Source: Bosea beijingensis (GTDB lineage Bacteria; Pseudomonadota; Alphaproteobacteria; Rhizobiales; Beijerinckiaceae). From it: a DNA stretch of 64,000 nucleotides. The position numbers and the translations under genes are program-made. The notes under the pieces are model-generated. The model was not told the origin of the DNA. It was given only the letters and a program-made list of their open reading frames with translations, and made no database searches. This document shows, one piece after another, positions 16,284-25,075 of this stretch. The stretch's first letter is position 1. Each line of letters starts with the position of its first letter. Where the stretch lies: the NCBI RefSeq assembly GCF_030758975.1, contig NZ_CP132359.1:3786009-3850008 (forward strand). Direction: 5' to 3'.

Positions 16284-18776
16284 ATGCGGATTCCAGCCTG
16301 GGACTTTCCTTTGTCAGCTCTTTCTCGCGAGACCTCTGTTCATTACGAGCCCGACGAGCAGGTCGAGCGCATCAAGGCGGAGGTGGTGCGCAAGCTCACC
16401 TACTCGCTCGGGAAAAGCCCGGCGGTCGCGCAGCCCCATGACTGGCTGACAGCAGCGATCCTCGCGGCTCGCGATCACGTCATCGATGTCTGGCAGAAAT
16501 CGACCCGGGAGAGCTACGCCACTGGCAGGAAGCGCGTCTATTATCTCTCCCTGGAGTTTTTGATCGGACGCTCGCTCGCCGACGCGCTGAACAATCTCGG
16601 TCTGACCGGCTCCATGGCCCAGGCGCTTCGCGAGCTCGGCGTCGACCTTGCCGGGATCGAGAATCTCGAACCTGACGCCGCCCTGGGCAATGGCGGCCTG
16701 GGCCGCCTCGCCGCCTGCTACATGGAAGCTATGGCCGCGACCGGCGTGCCGGCGCTCGGCTACGGCATCCGCTACGATCACGGTCTGTTCAAGCAGCGCA
16801 TCGATGGCGGACGGCAGATCGAGGTTCCCGAGGACTGGCTGTCCTTCCGCAATCCTTGGGAGTTCGAACGACGCGAGAGCGCCTACAAGATCGGCTTCGG
16901 CGGCACCGTGGCTGCGGGCGGAAAGCCCGGGCAGGTGTTCTGGGCGCCGGAGGAGACCATCTTCGCCGTCGCTTATGATACGCCTGTCGTCGGGTGGCAG
17001 GGGCGCGACGCCAACACCTTGCGGCTCTGGCGCGCAAGGGCGATGCATCCCCTGTCGCTGGATGCCTTCAATCAAGGCGATCTGGTCGGGGCTGTCGCCG
17101 AGCGCAACCGCGCCGAAGCGATCTCGAAGGTGCTCTATCCCAACGACTCGACCCCGGTCGGGCAGGAATTGCGCCTGCGACAGGAGTTCTTCTTCACCTC
17201 CGCCTCGCTTCAGGATCTGGTCCGACGCCACCATCGTCAGTTCGGAACGCTAAACAACCTCGCAGAAAAGGCCGCAATCCAACTCAACGACACCCATCCC
17301 TCGCTTGCGGTCGCAGAGCTCATGCGGTTGCTGATCGATGAGCATGAGGTCGAATGGGAGCGAGCCTGGGAGATCACGACGGCGACGATCTCCTACACCA
17401 ACCACACGCTGCTGCCGGAAGCGCTGGAGACCTGGCCGGTCGCCCTGATGGAGCGGCTCCTGCCGCGCCATATGCAGATCATCTTCGGCATCAATGCCCG
17501 CTTCCTTGACGGCGTCCGCCGCGACGCGCCCGATGCCGACCTCTCCGCGCTTTCACTGATCGACGAATATCACGGGCGACGGGTCCGGATGGCGCATCTC
17601 GCCTTTGTCGGCTCGCACAAGGTCAATGGCGTCTCCGCGCTCCATTCCAACCTGATGAAGGAAACGGTGTTCGCACCACTGCATCATGTCTTCCCGGACC
17701 GGATCACGAATGTCACCAACGGCATCACGCCGCGCCGCTGGCTTCTCAACGCGAATCCGGGTCTGACGAACCTCCTCAAGGAAACTTGCGGGGAGAGGGT
17801 CACGGATGATGTCGGGTTGATCCGCCAGTTCGGCACACACGCCGACGACACGATAGTCCATGACCGGCTGGCAGCGATCCGGCGCGAGAACAAGCTCAGG
17901 CTCGCGACAATCATCCGTCAGGACTGCGGCGTCATCGTCGATCCAGCCGCTCTCTTCGACGTGCAGATCAAGCGCATCCACGAATACAAGCGCCAATTGC
18001 TCAACATCCTCGAGACGATCGCGCTCTACGACGCCATTCGATCCGAGCCCTATCGCGACTGGGCTCCGCGCGTGAAGATATTCGCCGGTAAGGCCGCGTC
18101 GAACTACGTGACCGCAAAATCGATCATCAACCTCATCAATGATGTCGCCGCCGTGGTGAACAACGACATCACGACGCGAGACCGGCTCAAAGTGGTGTTC
18201 CTGCCGAACTATAATGTCAGCCTCGCCGAGACGATCATCCCGTCCGCCGATCTGTCCGAACAGATATCGACGGCCGGCATGGAGGCGTCCGGCACCGGCA
18301 ATATGAAATTCGCGCTAAACGGAGCCATCACCATCGGCACGCTCGACGGCGCCAATATCGAGATCGGCGAGCGTGTCGGGGCCGACAATATCGCAATCTT
18401 CGGCTTGACGGCGGAAGAGGTCGAGGCGGCGCGACGCGATCCCCGCCCGAGCGCCGACATCATCCATGCCTCGGCTCATCTCGAAGGCGTGCTCGATGCG
18501 GTCGCCGGCGGCGCCTACTCCCCCCGCGATCGCGACCGCTATGCCGGGCTCGTGGAAGGCCTCCTCGCCAACGACTGGTTCATGGTGCTCAACGATTTCG
18601 AGAGCTACCGCCTCACCCAGCGGCGGATCGACAGCCTGTGGGCGGATCAGGCGCGGTGGTGGCACATGTCCGTGAACAATACGGCCCATTGCGCCTGGTT
18701 CAGCGCCGACCGCGCCATCCGCGAATATGCGCAGCGTATCTGGAATCTGCCCGCCGCGGCACCGGGAGAAGGCTGA
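16284..18776 (+). CDS. glgP: glycogen / maltodextrin phosphorylase
   Basis: At about 830 residues this is a full-length GT35 phosphorylase. The pyridoxal phosphate lysine is K675 in EASGTGNMKFALNGA, and other family blocks are YYLSLEFLIGR near residue 90, NGGLGRLAACYMEA near 140, and RIHEYKRQLLN near 560. It releases glucose-1-phosphate from non-reducing ends of glycogen or maltodextrin in the cytoplasm. In-frame starts exist at 16236, 16254 and 16284; I take 16284 on family length. glgX follows 13 bases after the stop, so they form one unit, fed by the EcfG-like promoter at 16187. Confidence 0.93.
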   Translation: MRIPAWDFPLSALSRETSVHYEPDEQVERIKAEVVRKLTYSLGKSPAVAQPHDWLTAAILAARDHVIDVWQKSTRESYATGRKRVYYLSLEFLIGRSLADALNNLGLTGSMAQALRELGVDLAGIENLEPDAALGNGGLGRLAACYMEAMAATGVPALGYGIRYDHGLFKQRIDGGRQIEVPEDWLSFRNPWEFERRESAYKIGFGGTVAAGGKPGQVFWAPEETIFAVAYDTPVVGWQGRDANTLRLWRARAMHPLSLDAFNQGDLVGAVAERNRAEAISKVLYPNDSTPVGQELRLRQEFFFTSASLQDLVRRHHRQFGTLNNLAEKAAIQLNDTHPSLAVAELMRLLIDEHEVEWERAWEITTATISYTNHTLLPEALETWPVALMERLLPRHMQIIFGINARFLDGVRRDAPDADLSALSLIDEYHGRRVRMAHLAFVGSHKVNGVSALHSNLMKETVFAPLHHVFPDRITNVTNGITPRRWLLNANPGLTNLLKETCGERVTDDVGLIRQFGTHADDTIVHDRLAAIRRENKLRLATIIRQDCGVIVDPAALFDVQIKRIHEYKRQLLNILETIALYDAIRSEPYRDWAPRVKIFAGKAASNYVTAKSIINLINDVAAVVNNDITTRDRLKVVFLPNYNVSLAETIIPSADLSEQISTAGMEASGTGNMKFALNGAITIGTLDGANIEIGERVGADNIAIFGLTAEEVEAARRDPRPSADIIHASAHLEGVLDAVAGGAYSPRDRDRYAGLVEGLLANDWFMVLNDFESYRLTQRRIDSLWADQARWWHMSVNNTAHCAWFSADRAIREYAQRIWNLPAAAPGEG

Positions 18777-18789
18777 GGCGTTGGCTCCG

Positions 18790-20745
18790 ATGCAGCGGAT
18801 CATTCCCTGCGCGCGCCCGCTAAGCATCGGTGCGTCCCTTGTGGACGACGGAGTCTGCTTCGCAGTCTTCTCGCGCCACGGCACCCGCGTCTTCGTCTGC
18901 CTTTTCGACGAGGCCGGCGAGACGGAGCTGGCATCGCTGCCGCTGCCTTGCCGTGATGGCGACATCCATTATGGCTTGCTGGAGGGTGCCGGCGCGGGGA
19001 TGCGCTACGGCCTGCGCGTCGAGGGGCCATGGCAGCCCGAGCGGGGCCATCGGTTCGACCCGACGAAGCTGCTCGTCGACCCCTATGCGACGCTGATCGA
19101 TCGCCCCTTCCTCTGGAATCCGGCGCTCGCCCGCCATGGCGCGGAAACAGCGGCGCTCGTGCCGCGCTGCATCGTGCAGCCCCTCCCCGTCCCCGGCGAG
19201 GTCCGGGCTTCCGAAGCGACGCCGCCGACCTTCCTCTACGAGCTCGGCGTCCGATCCTTCAGCATGCGCCACCCGGCCGTCCCGCCGCCCTTGCGGGGAA
19301 CACTTGTCGCCCTGCGTGAACCATCCGTCATCGCGCATCTGCAGAGGCTCGGCGTCAGCCATGTCGAGCTGATGCCGGTCGCAGCCTGGATGGACGAGCG
19401 CCACTTGCCGCCGCTCGGGCTCGCCAATGCTTGGGGCTACAATCCCGTTAACTTCTTCGCGCTCGACCCGCGGCTCGCGCCTGGCGGGCCGGTCGATCTT
19501 GCAGCACTCTGCGCAGCCTATGCCGAGGCAGGCATCGGCGTGATCCTCGACATCGTGCTGAACCACACAGCCGAAAGCGATGAATTCGGCGGCACGGTCA
19601 GCCTGCGCGGCCTAGACAATGCCGTCTATTACCGCCATGCCGCCGACGATCCCGCCCGCCTCGTCAACGATACCGGCTGCGGCCATACGCTGGCGCTCAA
19701 TCGCGCTCCGGTGCTGCGTCTGGCGATGGACGCAATGCGGCACTGGCTGCGCCTCGGCATCGCCGGCTTCCGCTTCGATCTCGGCACGGTGATGGGACGC
19801 ACAGAGACCGGATTTACGCCCGATGCACCGCTTTTCGGCGCCATCCTGCAGGATCCGGAACTCGCGCACGCCATCCTGATCGCCGAGCCCTGGGATATCG
19901 GCCCTGGCGGCTATCGCCTCGGCGATTTCCCCGCTCCTTTCGCCGAATGGAACGGGCGCTATCGCGACGACATTCGCCGTTACTGGCGCGGCGATGCCGG
20001 GATGGCCGGCGCGCTGGCGACGCGGTTGGCCGGCTCGTCGGACCTCTTCGCCAACAAACATCGCGGCCCGCAAGCCAGCATCAATTTCATCGCCGCCCAT
20101 GACGGCTTCACGCTGCGCGACCTCGTCTCTTACGAGCGCAAGCACAACGAGGCCAATGGCGAGGAGAACCGCGATGGCCACAATGACAGCCATAGCTGGA
20201 ACGGCGGCATCGAAGGCCCAACGCGCGACGCATCGATCGAAGCCGCGCGCGGTCGCGACGTCCGCGCGCTGCTCGCGACACTCTTCCTGTCGCGCGGTAT
20301 TCCGATGTTGACGGCGGGCGACGAGTTCGGGCGGACCCAGCACGGCAACAACAATGCCTACGCACAGGACAATCCGACCTCCTGGCTGGACTGGGAGCGG
20401 GCCGACGATGAACTGACCGCCCTGGTCGCGGCGCTCGCCGCACTGCGTCGTCGGCACCCGCTTCTAGCCGCCGATACCTTTCTGACCGGCACGGGAGAGC
20501 CGCCGGATGCGCGCTGGCTGAAAGCCGACGCGACAGCGATCGCCGATCAGGACTGGGCCGGTCTCGATGCCTTCTGCTTGCTGCTGCACGGCGCCACAGA
20601 GAGCCTGCTGATCGCGCTCAACCGTAGTATGCATGCGGCCGCGATGACGCTTCCCGCCGGCCGATGGGAGCAGATATTCACCTCCGACGGCCGAATGGAG
20701 GGCATGCTGCCCGCCCGCAGCGTCACACTGTGGCGGAAAGTCTGA
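18790..20745 (+). CDS. glgX: glycogen debranching enzyme, GlgX/isoamylase type (copy 1)
   Basis: This GH13 enzyme of about 651 residues has an N-terminal carbohydrate-binding beta domain followed by the catalytic barrel. The nucleophile is D330 (GFRFDLGTVMGR), the acid/base is E366 (AEPWDIGPGGY), and the third acid lies in FIAAHDGFTLRDLVSYERKHNEANGEENRDG, typical of GlgX. It hydrolyses alpha-1,6 branch points, preferably short chains left by GlgP, whose gene lies 13 bases upstream. The stop codon directly abuts the stop of the convergent second glgX. Confidence 0.92.
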   Translation: MQRIIPCARPLSIGASLVDDGVCFAVFSRHGTRVFVCLFDEAGETELASLPLPCRDGDIHYGLLEGAGAGMRYGLRVEGPWQPERGHRFDPTKLLVDPYATLIDRPFLWNPALARHGAETAALVPRCIVQPLPVPGEVRASEATPPTFLYELGVRSFSMRHPAVPPPLRGTLVALREPSVIAHLQRLGVSHVELMPVAAWMDERHLPPLGLANAWGYNPVNFFALDPRLAPGGPVDLAALCAAYAEAGIGVILDIVLNHTAESDEFGGTVSLRGLDNAVYYRHAADDPARLVNDTGCGHTLALNRAPVLRLAMDAMRHWLRLGIAGFRFDLGTVMGRTETGFTPDAPLFGAILQDPELAHAILIAEPWDIGPGGYRLGDFPAPFAEWNGRYRDDIRRYWRGDAGMAGALATRLAGSSDLFANKHRGPQASINFIAAHDGFTLRDLVSYERKHNEANGEENRDGHNDSHSWNGGIEGPTRDASIEAARGRDVRALLATLFLSRGIPMLTAGDEFGRTQHGNNNAYAQDNPTSWLDWERADDELTALVAALAALRRRHPLLAADTFLTGTGEPPDARWLKADATAIADQDWAGLDAFCLLLHGATESLLIALNRSMHAAAMTLPAGRWEQIFTSDGRMEGMLPARSVTLWRKV

Positions 20746-22818
20746 TCACATCAGCATGATCAAGGACCGCGGCGAAAGTGAGATTTCCTGGTCCGCCTTC
20801 AGTCCCTTGCGGCCCTCGTCCGAATTCGGGCCGGTCTCCGTATCCAGCACGACCGACCACGAACCGGACTTCACCCGCGGCGGTATCTTGAACACGACCT
20901 CGCCGTCAAAGGCGTTGAACAGGATCAGGGCCTCGTCGCCGCCGGCCTCGACATCCGGCATATGCATCAGCAGGCCAATCGCGAGCACGCCGGGATCGTC
21001 CCAGTGCTCTTCCTGTTGATCGCCTCCAGCCGGGTTGACCCAGCGCAGCAGGCAGCCGTCGCGGAAGGACGCCCGCCTAAAGATCGGGTGCTCGTTGCGC
21101 AAGGCGATGACGCGCTGGACGAAGCCGGCGAGCGCCTCGTCGCGCCGCGTGATCTCGTCCCAGCGCATCCAGGCAGTCTCGTTGTCCTGGGCGTAGACAT
21201 TGTTGTTGCCGCGGTTGGAATGACCGTGCTCGTCGCCGGCAAGCAGCATCGGCGTGCCATGGGACAAGAGCAGCGTCGCCAGCAGATTGCGCTTCTGCCG
21301 CTGACGCACCGCAAGGATGCCTTCGTCCTCAGTCGATCCCTCGGCGCCGTGGTTGAAGGACAGGTTATGGCCGTGGCCGTCCTTGTTATCCTCGCCGTTC
21401 GCCTCGTTGTGCTTGTCGTTGTAGGAGACGAGGTCCGCTAGGGTGAAGCCGTCATGAGCGGTGATGAAGTTCACGCTGGCCCAGGGCCGGCGGCCGCGCT
21501 GGTCATAGACATCGCCCGATCCGGTGATGCGGGCAGCGAGGTCGCGGATGATGCCCACTTCGCCCTTCCAATAGGCACGGATCGTGTCGCGGTACTTGTC
21601 GTTCCACTCGGCCCAGCCTGGCGGGAAGCCGCCGACCTGATAGCCGCCTGGCCCGATATCCCAGGGCTCGCCAACAAGCTTGACCTTGCGCAGGACGGGG
21701 TCTTGCCCAATCGCGTCGAAGAAGCCGCCGCGTGGATCGAAGCCGTGCGGCTCACGGCCAAGAATGGTGCCGAGGTCAAAGCGGAAGCCATCGACCTCCA
21801 TCACCTCGACCCAGTAGCGCAGCGAGTCCATCACCATCTGGAGCACGCGCGGATGGGACGTATTGACCGTATTCCCGGTACCGGTGTCGTTGACATAGTA
21901 GCGCGGCTCGCCCGGCATCGTCCGGTAATAGGAGAAGTTGTCGATCCCCTTGAACGACAGCGTCGGGCCGAGCTCGTTCCCCTCGGCCGTGTGGTTGTAG
22001 ACGACGTCCAGGACGACCTCGAGCCCCGCATCGTGGAAGCGGCGGACCATGTCGCGGAACGAGGAAAGGCCGGCCCGCCCGAGATAGCGCTGCATCGGCG
22101 CGAAAAAGCCGATCGTGTTGTAGCCCCAGTAGTTGGACAGGCCCTTGGCGACGAGGTGATGGTCGTCGAGATAGGCATGCACGGGCAGGAGCTCGACGGT
22201 GCTGACTCCAAGGCTCTTGATGTAGTCGATCACGGCCGGCTCGGCGAGGCCGTCGAAGGTGCCGCGGCGGGCTTCGGGCACAGCTGGGTGCAGTTGCGTG
22301 AAGCCGCGCACATGCGTCTCGTAGAAGATGGTCCGGTCCCAGCCGAGACCGGGCGCGCCGGGACGCTGCGGATCGGCTTGCCAGTCCACAACAACGCATT
22401 TCGGCATGTAGGACGCGCTGTCGAGTTCGCTGAAGCTGAGATCGCGGTCTTCCCCGGCACCAATCTCGTAGCCGTAATGCGCATCGTTCCAGTCGACCGC
22501 TCCTGAAAACTCCCGCGCATACGGATCCAGCAGAAGCTTGTTCGGGTTGAAGCGATGCCCCTCCTCCGGGGCGAACCGGCCATGGACGCGATAGCCGTAG
22601 CGCTGCCCTGGCCCCACGCCCGGCAGGTAGCCGTGGAAGATCTCGTCCGTGTATTCCGGCAAAGTGATGCGCGCAGTCTCGTTCTCTCCACTCTCGTCGA
22701 ACAGGCACAACTCGACGCGCTCGGCATGAGCCGAGAACAGGGCGAAGTTGGTTCCCTCGCCATCGAACACAGCGCCGAGTTCGGAAGCCCGGCCGGCCTT
22801 GATCTCAAAACCCGCCAT
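20746..22818 (-). CDS. glgX: glycogen debranching enzyme, GlgX/TreX type (copy 2)
   Basis: A second GH13 isoamylase-type enzyme of 690 residues. The nucleophile is D348 (GFRFDLGTILGR), the acid/base lies in VGEPWDIGPGGYQVGGFP, and NKHNEANGEDNKDGHGHN marks the GlgX subgroup. Compared with copy 1 it carries longer loops and a C-terminal domain ending in an RSLIML segment. It starts at 22818 with GGGAG upstream and has its own exact EcfG promoter (22914-22938). With treY and treZ nearby it could supply the TreX activity of the glycogen-to-trehalose route; which copy does this is inference. Confidence 0.93.
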   Translation of the reverse strand: MAGFEIKAGRASELGAVFDGEGTNFALFSAHAERVELCLFDESGENETARITLPEYTDEIFHGYLPGVGPGQRYGYRVHGRFAPEEGHRFNPNKLLLDPYAREFSGAVDWNDAHYGYEIGAGEDRDLSFSELDSASYMPKCVVVDWQADPQRPGAPGLGWDRTIFYETHVRGFTQLHPAVPEARRGTFDGLAEPAVIDYIKSLGVSTVELLPVHAYLDDHHLVAKGLSNYWGYNTIGFFAPMQRYLGRAGLSSFRDMVRRFHDAGLEVVLDVVYNHTAEGNELGPTLSFKGIDNFSYYRTMPGEPRYYVNDTGTGNTVNTSHPRVLQMVMDSLRYWVEVMEVDGFRFDLGTILGREPHGFDPRGGFFDAIGQDPVLRKVKLVGEPWDIGPGGYQVGGFPPGWAEWNDKYRDTIRAYWKGEVGIIRDLAARITGSGDVYDQRGRRPWASVNFITAHDGFTLADLVSYNDKHNEANGEDNKDGHGHNLSFNHGAEGSTEDEGILAVRQRQKRNLLATLLLSHGTPMLLAGDEHGHSNRGNNNVYAQDNETAWMRWDEITRRDEALAGFVQRVIALRNEHPIFRRASFRDGCLLRWVNPAGGDQQEEHWDDPGVLAIGLLMHMPDVEAGGDEALILFNAFDGEVVFKIPPRVKSGSWSVVLDTETGPNSDEGRKGLKADQEISLSPRSLIMLM

Positions 22819-22913
22819 GTCTTGCTCCCGCCATGTCACAGCACCTTCGTGTCCAGCGTGCAGAAAGGACTATCGTCGCTGCGAGGCTGCCTCGCTTCCG
22901 TCGCGATGGCAGC

Positions 22914-22938
22914 AACGTGCTGCAGCAACAGCAGTTCC
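22914..22938 (-). promoter_or_regulatory. EcfG-type stress promoter (exact motif) for glgX copy 2
   Basis: GGAAC, 16 bases, CGTT on the minus strand, in the 220-base divergent region between glgX and glgA. The predicted leader is about 90 bases. Confidence 0.7.
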
Positions 22939-22983
22939 GGACCGCTGGCCCCGATCTTGCCTGAAATATTTCGCTGCGAGGCA

Positions 22984-23009
22984 GGAACTCGGGGATCGGC
23001 GGACCTGTT
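22984..23009 (+). promoter_or_regulatory. EcfG-like promoter (near match) for glgA
   Basis: GGAAC, 17 bases, TGTT, ending 29 bases before the glgA start. One base of the downstream element differs from consensus. Confidence 0.5.
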
Positions 23010-23038
23010 GTGCTTCGCGGGATGCCAAGGGCGTGACG

Positions 23039-24571
23039 ATGACAAATGTTTTGAAGCTGGCTGAAATCGCAGGCGCCCCCGCTACGTCAGGCCACGCTTT
23101 GCATTATGCCCCCGCCGTCAAGGACGACATCGCCGACCAGCCATCACCGATCGCCGCGACCACAAAACTGCTGTTCGTGACGTCCGAGATGGGCGACTTC
23201 ATCAAGGCCGGCGGCCTTGGCGAGGTCTCGACGGCGCTGCCCCGCCAACTTCGCAAGTTCTGCGAGGTGCGCGTCCTGCTGCCCGGCTTTCGCCAGGTCC
23301 GCAAGGCCAAACCCGCCATGGACGTCGTCCGGCAGATGCCACGCGTCGCCGGCCTGCCGCCATGGTCGCTCGGCCGTTTCACCACGAGCGACGGCCTGAT
23401 CGTCTACACCGTGCTTTGCGACGAGCTCTATGATCGCGACGGCTCGCCCTATGGGCCCTTCGGCGGAGGCGATTTCGGTGACAACGATGTCCGCTTCGGG
23501 CGGCTCTCGCTCGCCGCCGCAGAGATCGCCGCCGGCGAGGCCGACCCGAACTGGAAGCCGGACGTCGTCCATGTCAACGACTGGCCGTCTGCTCTCGCGC
23601 CCGGCTACATGCGCTGGAAGGGGCTGGAGACGCCCTCGATCCTGACGATCCACAATCTCGCTTATCAGGGCCTGTATCATCCGCAGCGCATGCGGCTGCT
23701 GGGCATTCCCGATCAAGCTTTCGACATCAACGGCTCAGAATTTCACGGCAAAATCTCGTTCCTGAAGAGCGGCATCTTCTATGGCTCGCATGTCACCACC
23801 GTTAGCGAGACCTATGCCAACGAGATCACCACGGCCGAGCACGGCTGCGGCCTCGATGGTCTCCTCAAGACGCGAATGGGGGAAGGCAGGTTGACCGGCA
23901 TCGTCAACGGCATCGACGACAGCTGGAATGCGCTGATCGAAGGCGGCCGCTCCGGAGACCAGATCATCCGGCAGTGGAAGCGGCGGAACGCCGCAGACAT
24001 TCGCCGGACATTCGACCTGCCGGAGTCGCGGGGCCCGCTCTTCTCGATCGTCTCCCGTCTGGTCCATCAGAAGGGCATAGATCTATCGTTGGAGGCTGCC
24101 GAGACGATCGTGGCGCAGGGCGGCCAGCTCGTTGTGACGGGACGCGGCGAGCCGCGCATCGAGGAAGCCGTCGAGAAGCTGGCGCGCCGATATCCCCGCG
24201 CCGTCGCTGCGCGGATCGGCTTCGACGACGGCGAAGCCCGCCGTCTGTTCGCCGCCAGCGATTTCCTGCTGATGCCCTCGCGCTTCGAGCCATGCGGTCT
24301 CAGTCAGATGTATGCGCAGCGCTCCGGCGCGCTGCCGATCGCCTATCGGACGGGCGGCCTGGTCGATACGATCGAAGACGGATTGTCGGGCTTCCTGTTC
24401 TCCAATCTGACGGGCGCCGGCTTGACTGGGGCCGTCGCCCGCGCGCTCGAAGCCTTCCGCTCCAAGCGCGCGTTCCGGCAGATGCGGGACCATGCCATGG
24501 CGAAGCGCTTCGACTGGCGCCGGCCCAGCTTCCGCTATGCAGATGTCTATGCCCGCGCGCTCGCCGCCTGA
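23039..24571 (+). CDS. glgA: glycogen synthase (ADP-glucose type)
   Basis: The 510-residue GT5 enzyme shows the KAGGLGEV motif near residue 54 that contacts ADP-glucose, HVNDW and HNLAYQG in the N-terminal Rossmann domain, and the C-terminal SRFEPCGLSQMYAQRSGALPI with the catalytic Glu region, followed by TGGLVDTIED. It adds alpha-1,4 glucose to growing glycogen. I start at the ATG at 23039 because the longer upstream frame overlaps the divergent glgX promoter and reads as non-coding. About 30 residues precede the usual GlgA start (KLLFVTSEM), which is slightly long. Confidence 0.92.
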   Translation: MTNVLKLAEIAGAPATSGHALHYAPAVKDDIADQPSPIAATTKLLFVTSEMGDFIKAGGLGEVSTALPRQLRKFCEVRVLLPGFRQVRKAKPAMDVVRQMPRVAGLPPWSLGRFTTSDGLIVYTVLCDELYDRDGSPYGPFGGGDFGDNDVRFGRLSLAAAEIAAGEADPNWKPDVVHVNDWPSALAPGYMRWKGLETPSILTIHNLAYQGLYHPQRMRLLGIPDQAFDINGSEFHGKISFLKSGIFYGSHVTTVSETYANEITTAEHGCGLDGLLKTRMGEGRLTGIVNGIDDSWNALIEGGRSGDQIIRQWKRRNAADIRRTFDLPESRGPLFSIVSRLVHQKGIDLSLEAAETIVAQGGQLVVTGRGEPRIEEAVEKLARRYPRAVAARIGFDDGEARRLFAASDFLLMPSRFEPCGLSQMYAQRSGALPIAYRTGGLVDTIEDGLSGFLFSNLTGAGLTGAVARALEAFRSKRAFRQMRDHAMAKRFDWRRPSFRYADVYARALAA

Positions 24572-24624
24572 TCATGGTGATCAGGCCGAACACGACGCAC
24601 GCAGCATCTTCGGCAGGACAGCAC

Positions 24625-24888
24625 TCAGCCCTTGGCCTTCGGGGCGGATTTCCGCGCGCCCGCATTCCCGGTCGCCGCCTTCTTGACCGGAACCGTCGCC
24701 TTCGGCTTGTCGTCCACGGTCGCCGAAACCCTGCCCTTGGCAGGCTTCCCTGCCTTGCCGGTTTTACCGGTGCTGGCCGTGACCCGCTCCTCGGCGAGGC
24801 GCCAGTGCTCGGCATCGCGGCCCTCGGGCTTACCTTCGGCTTCCCAGATCGCGTAGGCGGTATCGCGGACGATCTGTTCCCGGCTCAT
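24625..24888 (-). CDS. DUF2934 family protein with Lys/Ala-rich tail
   Basis: The first 35 residues (REQIVRDTAYAIWEAEGKPEGRDAEHW) are the DUF2934 domain: an aromatic helix then G-R/K-P-x-G-x-x-x-x-H-W. The remainder is a low-complexity Lys/Ala/Pro/Gly tail resembling histone H1-like bacterial proteins, so nucleic acid binding is possible. GGAGATAG lies before a tandem ATG; I use the second. Members of DUF2934 often lie beside glycogen or trehalose genes; function unknown. An EcfG-like motif is at 24928-24952. Confidence 0.8.
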   Translation of the reverse strand: MSREQIVRDTAYAIWEAEGKPEGRDAEHWRLAEERVTASTGKTGKAGKPAKGRVSATVDDKPKATVPVKKAATGNAGARKSAPKAKG

Positions 24889-24927
24889 CATCTATCTCCT
24901 CGAAAGGCGGCTGAAGCACGCTGGATG

Positions 24928-24952
24928 AACTGCATGCCGTATAGTTGGTTCC
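24928..24952 (-). promoter_or_regulatory. EcfG-like promoter (near match)
   Basis: GGAAC, 16 bases, AGTT on the minus strand, about 40 bases before the DUF2934 gene. Confidence 0.4.
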
Positions 24953-24989
24953 GACAGATGATCTCGCATGTTCGCGATGGCGGCGAAGC

Positions 24990-25015
24990 GGAACGCGGAG
25001 CCCTTCTGTTGCGTT
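24990..25015 (+). promoter_or_regulatory. EcfG-type stress promoter (exact motif) for glgB-malQ
   Basis: GGAAC, 17 bases, CGTT, ending 60 bases before the glgB start. It is back to back with the DUF2934 promoter candidate. Confidence 0.7.
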
Positions 25016-25075
25016 GCATCATGGCCGATTCCGCAGCCCGGGCGAAACGCCTCTCGTTCTCGGAATAGCCCGCTT

